From positions 1-21,949 of IMG/VR virus record IMGVR_UViG_3300030107_000172: DNA of 21,949 nt. The stretch is one strand, 5' to 3'. Made by a program: the position numbers and the translations under genes. Under the pieces are notes generated by a model. The model was not told where the DNA came from. It searched no databases and saw nothing but the letters and a program-made list of their open reading frames with translations. The number at the start of each line of letters is the position of its first letter. The stretch's first letter is position 1. Of the stretch, positions 1 through 4,122 are shown one piece after another. This DNA comes from a virus.

Positions 1-580
1 GATCTAAGTAAAAATAACCACCTGCATAACCAGAACCTGTAAAGTTTACTGTATTACTATCACCATCGACATCAACATAAGAAGTACCACCATCATAATT
101 TATATCAAAATCAAATTGGTTTCCATCTCCTTGTATAATCCAATCTAAATCAAGAGTTGCTGCTAAAGCACTTGTTCCATGATCTAAAGTAAAGGTGTTT
201 GTGCTGCCTGTAACATCAACATTATAATTTGAACTATCAATACCATAAGTATTAGTAGGATCTCCTTGAATAGTAAAAGTATTACTATCGCCATCAAATT
301 CAAAAAAACCTGTTACAGAATCTCCTAATATATCACCAAGAAATTTGTTTGTATCACCTATTTGGTTTATATCTAACGTCATAGTAATACCATCTAAATC
401 TAGTGCAGTTAGCGTACCTGCAACTGAATTTAGACCACCAATAATATTACCTGAACCAATTTGTTCTAAATCTATATTAGCAGTAGCACCACTTTGATCT
501 ACATATATTTCGTTATCAGCCCCGTATGTTGTCAACGCAGTCAGCATCACAATCAGGCTTATCAATTTTAATTGAGTCAT
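1..580 (-). CDS. Secreted curlin-like repeat protein (partial, runs off left edge)
   Basis: An open frame starts with ATG at 580 and stays open for 193 codons to the left edge, so the C-terminus is missing. The first 20 or so residues look like a Sec signal peptide: Lys5, then a hydrophobic stretch LISLIVMLTAL, and probable cleavage near YGA-DN. The rest is low in charge, rich in Gly, Asn, Asp and Thr, and built of repeats with a G-x-x-N core at about residues 42, 75, 97, 125, 151 and 173 (IGSGN, IGDTN, DGDSN, TGSTN, QGDGN, DGDSN). The first two follow the curlin style with E-Q-I-G or N-Q-I-G. Curlin subunits (CsgA/CsgB) are secreted through CsgG and stack such repeats into amyloid strands. 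A good ribosome site (GGGAG, 7-base spacer) supports this start. The gene overlaps the CsgG-like gene by 65 bases. Substrate status is inferred from repeats, signal peptide and neighbours. The later repeats are degenerate, so a different beta-solenoid protein is possible. Confidence 0.72.
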   Translation of the reverse strand, partial: MTQLKLISLIVMLTALTTYGADNEIYVDQSGATANIDLEQIGSGNIIGGLNSVAGTLTALDLDGITMTLDINQIGDTNKFLGDILGDSVTGFFEFDGDSNTFTIQGDPTNTYGIDSSNYNVDVTGSTNTFTLDHGTSALAATLDLDWIIQGDGNQFDFDINYDGGTSYVDVDGDSNTVNFTGSGYAGGYFYLD

Positions 581-1385
581 TCTTTTTCTCCCAAAAACCT
601 TTATCATAACCTATTTTTACTATTTGCAAAACTGCTTCTTCTACAGCTTTTTGTAAAGCTAAAGTTGTAGGCTCGTTTTCTGCATCTCCTGTTTCTATTT
701 CTACAAGTTCTGTACCTGCTTCAATAAACCTAAAAACATCTTGTGATTGTCCATAACTATAAATTTGTTTATTCACCAAAACATCAATTAATACTTCTCC
801 TGTAGCTATAGAAACCATACGCAAGGCAACTGTTATATTGTCTATACGGTATTGTTTACTACTGCCAATTCCTAAATATCTAGCACCAATACCACCACTT
901 TTAATATTTGTGTCATACCCAATTACTGCACCTTCCATAAGCACACCTGCAAACAATAAAGGCATAATAGGTTTAGGTCCATCTGTTGCTTCGTTTTGTT
1001 CCCTAGCTGATCTTATAAGTTGTCTTTCTTTGGTAAGATTGTCCAGTCCAACTCTTTCAGCTACTCTAAAAAATTTACCATCTGCGGTATGTTTTAGAGT
1101 TCTAATTAATAAATGACTTGGAGCTTGCGTTAGTGCTGTACTAAACAAAGCAAATTCACTATTACTTTTTCTTTGTCCTGTTTGATCTGTAAAACTATTA
1201 GGATATACCGCAACAACAATAGGTATTTTAGGTTGTGCTACATTTAATAATTCTTCAGATTGTATTTGTAAAATACTAGGTAAAGTTTTACCTTGTTGTA
1301 AATTAGTATCTACAGGAGCTAAACTACAACTAGAAAGAAAAATCGCCAATAGGCAACTGAATTTCTGTAACATTTCCGTTTTCAT
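516..1385 (-). CDS. csgG: CsgG-like curli secretion channel lipoprotein
   Basis: This 289-residue protein is a clear CsgG homologue, the outer-membrane lipoprotein that forms the nonameric curli secretion pore. It has a lipoprotein signal with lipobox L-S-S-C (Cys20). Ser at position +2 is compatible with outer-membrane sorting. The most diagnostic block is residues 152-174, with GYDTNIKSGGIGARYLGIG, followed by YRIDNITVALRMVSIATGEVL, a Phe-Arg-Phe-Ile segment near 218 and ENEP at 236-239. Each of these matches E. coli CsgG as I remember it. Length is normal for the family. By hand alignment the constriction Phe is kept (F81), while the Tyr and Asn of the E. coli eyelet appear to be Asn75 and Leu80. 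The C-terminal tail (about residues 270-289, with C-D-A-D-C) is unlike E. coli and is encoded where the next gene overlaps. The start overlaps the CsgF-like gene by 56 bases. Met5 (at 1373) is an alternative start that also keeps the lipobox. Confidence 0.93.
   Translation of the reverse strand: MKTEMLQKFSCLLAIFLSSCSLAPVDTNLQQGKTLPSILQIQSEELLNVAQPKIPIVVAVYPNSFTDQTGQRKSNSEFALFSTALTQAPSHLLIRTLKHTADGKFFRVAERVGLDNLTKERQLIRSAREQNEATDGPKPIMPLLFAGVLMEGAVIGYDTNIKSGGIGARYLGIGSSKQYRIDNITVALRMVSIATGEVLIDVLVNKQIYSYGQSQDVFRFIEAGTELVEIETGDAENEPTTLALQKAVEEAVLQIVKIGYDKGFWEKKNDSIKIDKPDCDADCVDNIRG
588..592 (-). promoter_or_regulatory. Ribosome binding site of the curlin-like gene
   Basis: GGGAG on the minus strand lies 7 bases before the ATG at 580, inside the 3' end of the CsgG-like gene. 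It decides the start of the curlin-like gene and shows that the 65-base overlap is probably real. Confidence 0.6.
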
Positions 1386-1830
1386 CCGTAATAATTAAAG
1401 TAATAAGGCCATCTTTAATACTATATTGAATGGTATTACCCTCTAATGTTAAAGTACCTTCTGTGCTTGGCGTTTCTCCAAATAAATTTTCTACAAGTTG
1501 TCTTGATAGTTGTGCGTAAATTCTTGATTCTAAATTACGAATAAATCTAGCTAACGTGGTATTTTCTTTATCTCTCTCTAACTGTTCTTGTATAGCTTTT
1601 ATTTCTTCTTTGATAGACATTTTACGATTAAATTCTTGATTCTCTATCGTTAAATAGTGTGAACTTGTACCAATACCACTAAATGATGGATTTTTAAATT
1701 TGTGAGTTATAGTGTCAGCAGTTAAATTTATACATAAAATAGCTACAAACATAATAGCTCCTATATAAAAAGCCCATATAGCTATTCTAGTTTTTTCTAA
1801 TTCATGTTGATCAATCTTTCCTTTGGTCAT
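1330..1830 (-). CDS. csgF: CsgF-like curli assembly factor with N-terminal membrane anchor
   Basis: The protein is 166 residues from ATG at 1830, preceded by AAGG with a 9-base spacer. Residues 39-52 (DTITHKFKNPSFSG) match the mature N-terminus of E. coli CsgF, including the F-x-NP-x-F segment that plugs into the CsgG channel. The C-terminal part (about 92-163) fits the rest of CsgF: a helix ending in Q-L-V-E-N-L-F, then beta strands with IQYSIKDGLITLIITDE and a closing TEIQLP. Residues 71-91 add a charged helix. It differs from CsgF in its beginning: a 15-residue charged cytoplasmic stretch and a hydrophobic segment at about 16-37 instead of a short Sec signal. LTA-DT would allow cleavage; otherwise the protein stays anchored in the inner membrane. 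The gene overlaps the holin-like gene by 20 bases and the CsgG-like gene by 56. CsgF normally couples secretion through CsgG to fibre nucleation at the cell surface. Confidence 0.85.
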   Translation of the reverse strand: MTKGKIDQHELEKTRIAIWAFYIGAIMFVAILCINLTADTITHKFKNPSFSGIGTSSHYLTIENQEFNRKMSIKEEIKAIQEQLERDKENTTLARFIRNLESRIYAQLSRQLVENLFGETPSTEGTLTLEGNTIQYSIKDGLITLIITDENGNVTEIQLPIGDFSF

Positions 1831-2161
1831 CTCTATCCGCCTTAGCAATTTTGTTGCTATCTATTAACTGTGGCACACCTAGTATAGTCTTGATAAGTGT
1901 ATCTTGCCTAATAATTTCGTTGTCTAAACTGCGGATTCTGTCTATCAATGCTACCAAAATACCGTGTTGTGAATCAAGTTTTGTACCAAGTCGTTCTTCA
2001 ATCGCTTGTATTTGACCAGCTACTTTTTCATCAACTACATCTAATTTTTGCTCCATGCCATCTACAATACGCATGATAAGCTTATAAATAAACCAACCAA
2101 GACCAAGTGCGGCTGCAATAGGAAATCCAACTTCTTGAATTAAAGTAACGGCTGATTCCAT
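1811..2161 (-). CDS. Holin-like small membrane protein
   Basis: This 116-residue protein has one hydrophobic segment near the N-terminus (about residues 11-30, VGFPIAAALGLGWFIYKLIM) followed by a long charged helix with heptad character (about 33-90). One membrane span plus a soluble coiled coil is typical of small phage holin-like proteins and of spanin or anchor proteins. No enzymatic motif is visible. The start overlaps the nuclease stop by one base (TAATG), and the 3' end overlaps the CsgF-like gene by 20 bases. Expression of the three is therefore probably coupled. Holin function is inferred from topology and late-gene position; no lysozyme was found beside it in this window. Confidence 0.55.
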   Translation of the reverse strand: MESAVTLIQEVGFPIAAALGLGWFIYKLIMRIVDGMEQKLDVVDEKVAGQIQAIEERLGTKLDSQHGILVALIDRIRSLDNEIIRQDTLIKTILGVPQLIDSNKIAKADRDDQRKD

Positions 2162-2541
2162 TAATAATCACCCCAAACTTTAGTCTTAGTTCCTCCGTGA
2201 TATTCTACTGCATGACCTTCATCTACAAGCATTTTACAGATGTCTTTGCCATCTTCTGTGTATGGTATACCTAATATACGACCATACTTACCTTTACCTA
2301 AAGATTTAACTTTTATACTGCCGCAACAAAGTTCTTTTAGTCTTGCTTTTGCAACAAGACCAAGTTTCTTTTCAGCAAGATCTCTAGTTCTACTTTCTGG
2401 TGTATCTATGCCTGCAAGCCTAACACGTTGTTTATGTAGCTTTACATCAAATCCAAGATCAAGACAGCAATCAAATGTATCGCCATCTACGATTCTTTCT
2501 AATGTAGCGTTATAAACAAACGCATCAGGTGATTTAGCCAT
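2161..2541 (-). CDS. Staphylococcal-nuclease-type (thermonuclease) domain protein
   Basis: The 126-residue protein is a single SNase (OB-fold) domain. The calcium-binding and catalytic positions are all recognisable: VDGDT at 18-22 with Asp21, RLAGIDTPES at 41-50 giving Arg41, Asp46 and Glu49 (the same 5 and 3 spacing as Arg35, Asp40 and Glu43 of the staphylococcal enzyme), and Arg88 in KYGRILG. It should therefore be an active calcium-dependent nuclease. No signal peptide is visible, so it would act in the cytoplasm, for example on host nucleic acid late in infection. TAATG overlaps join it both to the small protein upstream and to the holin-like gene downstream. A pair of Cys at 25-26 and another at 72-73 is unusual for the family. 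The specific role in the phage is unknown. Confidence 0.88.
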   Translation of the reverse strand: MAKSPDAFVYNATLERIVDGDTFDCCLDLGFDVKLHKQRVRLAGIDTPESRTRDLAEKKLGLVAKARLKELCCGSIKVKSLGKGKYGRILGIPYTEDGKDICKMLVDEGHAVEYHGGTKTKVWGDY

Positions 2542-2699
2542 TATTTTTTAGATTTTTTAACTCTTTTAGTAGTCCAGGCTTCGTTTACATCAGGTGTTGA
2601 TTTATCATCAGCTACAAACTTACCTTTTTTAGTTCTAGCTCTTACTTTGACTTCTTCAGTACCAGTAAGATTATTCCAAAATCTTTTTAAAAAACTCAT
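2541..2699 (-). CDS. Small basic hypothetical protein (52 aa)
   Basis: A 52-codon frame from ATG at 2699 to TAA at 2541, whose stop overlaps the nuclease start by one base (TAATG). It begins MSFLKRFWNNLTGTEE, a short amphipathic aromatic helix, and ends with a Lys-rich tail KRVKKSKK. No domain was recognised. The amphipathic N-terminus might bind membrane. Tight coupling with neighbours on both sides argues that it is a real gene. Confidence 0.6.
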   Translation of the reverse strand: MSFLKRFWNNLTGTEEVKVRARTKKGKFVADDKSTPDVNEAWTTKRVKKSKK

Positions 2700-2700
2700 A

Positions 2701-2862
2701 TTACTTATCCTTAGCTTTTAAAACATTTAAAGCACACCAATCAATTACTTTGTAAAGTTTTGATAACCACCAATTACCTTGAGGTGTTGGTGTAATAGCA
2801 GCAACAAATGATGCTATTGCTATTATTGTGCAGATCCATGTAAATATATTAATTATTGTCAT
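2701..2862 (-). CDS. Small single-span membrane protein (53 aa)
   Basis: A 53-codon frame from ATG at 2862 to TAA at 2701, with a strong ribosome site (AGAGGAGAG, GGAG core 7 bases before the ATG). Residues 4-24 are hydrophobic (INIFTWICTIIAIASFVAAI). A Pro-Thr-Pro turn follows, then an aromatic amphipathic stretch with WWLSKLYKVIDW. I recall similar short proteins with a WW-x-x-K-L-Y-K pattern from marine phages, of unknown function. It overlaps the 73-residue upstream gene by 14 bases. Together with the holin-like protein it may belong to the lysis or membrane-remodelling set; this is inference from topology. Confidence 0.62.
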   Translation of the reverse strand: MTIINIFTWICTIIAIASFVAAITPTPQGNWWLSKLYKVIDWCALNVLKAKDK

Positions 2863-3070
2863 TATTACTCTCCTCTTTTATTTTACCAGTTTGTTCTTTC
2901 ATGCTTTCTGCCATAGCTTGTTTATACATATTTAAACTAGGCATAAGTTCATCAATTTCAAAATGATGTTGTGATATTTTAGTTGTCAAGCTTTGTATAT
3001 GAGCTTGCAGATTTTTTTGTTCAGGCGTAAATTCTACCTCAACAGTTTCTTTAGTTTTGGCTTTTGCCAT
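2849..3070 (-). CDS. Hypothetical protein with helical coiled-coil character (73 aa)
   Basis: This 73-residue, strongly hydrophilic protein has a Lys-rich start (MAKAKTKETVEVEFTPEQ), a central helix of about 45 residues with Leu/Ile/Met spacing suggestive of a coiled coil, and an Asn/Asp-rich end. No membrane segment or known motif is visible. Its start overlaps the oxygenase stop by one base (TAATG). I do not recognise a function. Confidence 0.65.
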   Translation of the reverse strand: MAKAKTKETVEVEFTPEQKNLQAHIQSLTTKISQHHFEIDELMPSLNMYKQAMAESMKEQTGKIKEESNNDNN

Positions 3071-3786
3071 TATTGCACCTCCTTAGGTGTTGGTTGCACA
3101 TCCCAACAGTTTAAGTTGGATGCGATGGTTCGTCTTTCTCCTTCACCTTTGAAGGGATAGACCATATGTTGTAACCAAGAAGGGAAAAGTAATAACTTTC
3201 CTACTTCTGGAGTCATAACAAATGATTGAGCTGGTTTTAATCTATCGCCGTCTATAACTGATACTTGTCCGTATTGAAATGTTATACAGCCGTCTGAATG
3301 TCCACTTTCATTGTATAGCGAATACGTTGGTGTGTTAGCTGTAGCTTTTGCACCTATTTGTGGCGGTACTTTAGTCCAAGCTGTAGTAGATATACCCATT
3401 ATAGTTTTAGTGCCGTGATCGTGTATTGGGTTGTAGTCACCATCGTAACTATGTACTGACCAAGTTTCGTCTATTTGAACTTGTTTAGGACCTTTAAGAC
3501 TATTACCCGAAGCAGCAAAATGATTAATATATTCAACACCAAGGTTGCAGATAAAATTATTATAGTCGACCATTCTTTTATCATTGTGATCTAACAGTAA
3601 CTGCTCTCCTTTATCTATTTGTCCTACTAAAGTTTTTGCTAAGGATTCTTTATTTTTATCTTCCCTATACTCATCCATATAATCATTAACATCATCAATC
3701 ATCTGCTGTGGCATTTGTGTTTCTAATACATATACCGCAGGCATATTGTGCATAGTAAATTTGTGACCTCTCTCCTGATCATTCAT
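3070..3786 (-). CDS. Putative 2OG-Fe(II) oxygenase
   Basis: The 238-residue protein fits the phage 2-oxoglutarate/Fe(II)-dependent oxygenase family (PF13759-like). The iron ligands are probably in NPIHDHG (His122/His124 with Asp123) and His207 in LLLFPSWLQHMVYPF. Arg218/Arg219 in GERRTIASN would bind 2-oxoglutarate. The family hydroxylates proteins or small molecules and is frequent in phages of marine bacteria, but the substrate is rarely known. The gene follows the tail fibre region by three bases past a small unknown gene, so a structural or surface protein is a possible target. The exact first ligand pair (H-x-D or H-x-H) is ambiguous because the motif reads HDH. Confidence 0.75.
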   Translation of the reverse strand: MNDQERGHKFTMHNMPAVYVLETQMPQQMIDDVNDYMDEYREDKNKESLAKTLVGQIDKGEQLLLDHNDKRMVDYNNFICNLGVEYINHFAASGNSLKGPKQVQIDETWSVHSYDGDYNPIHDHGTKTIMGISTTAWTKVPPQIGAKATANTPTYSLYNESGHSDGCITFQYGQVSVIDGDRLKPAQSFVMTPEVGKLLLFPSWLQHMVYPFKGEGERRTIASNLNCWDVQPTPKEVQ

Positions 3787-3788
3787 GC

Positions 3789-4121
3789 TTAACTAGGTAC
3801 GCTAAATGCTTGATCTGGTGTGCTTAATGTAGGTGGATTAGTTATAACACTATCTACTTGACTAGCAAAAACTACATCCCAATGTGATATAGGACATATA
3901 GCTACTAAGTTAGCGTTAGTCCAGCTACTTTTAGCTTTTAATGTAAAGTTAGCATTACCATCTTTATCTAATTGGGTGACTTTAATATTAAAATTAGAAG
4001 TATAGTAAGTGCTATCGCCTTCACTGTCATTTTCATATTTCATTTCTATATCCCACTCATCAACTTTATTAGATGAGTTTATATAGGGTACACATTTAGT
4101 TATTGCTTTTGTTACTGCCAT
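3789..4121 (-). CDS. Conserved-looking hypothetical protein after tail fibre (110 aa)
   Basis: The 110-residue protein shows alternating hydrophobic and polar residues typical of beta strands (STYYTSNFNIKVTQL, ANFTLKAKSSW) and has no signal peptide or membrane span. It lies one base after the tail fibre gene and two bases before the oxygenase. A small tail-associated protein is a reasonable guess from location only. I do not recognise the family. Confidence 0.65.
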   Translation of the reverse strand: MAVTKAITKCVPYINSSNKVDEWDIEMKYENDSEGDSTYYTSNFNIKVTQLDKDGNANFTLKAKSSWTNANLVAICPISHWDVVFASQVDSVITNPPTLSTPDQAFSVPS

Positions 4122-4122
4122 T

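Noticed and set aside
1831-1848. TTG at 1848 as start of the CsgF-like gene (six more residues)
   Set aside because: ATG at 1830 has a better-placed ribosome site (AAGG, 9-base spacer), and the extra residues are MLRRIE without any support.
2868-2876. Purine-rich AGAGGAGAG as a regulatory element on its own
   Set aside because: It is simply the ribosome binding site of the 53-residue membrane protein starting at 2862.
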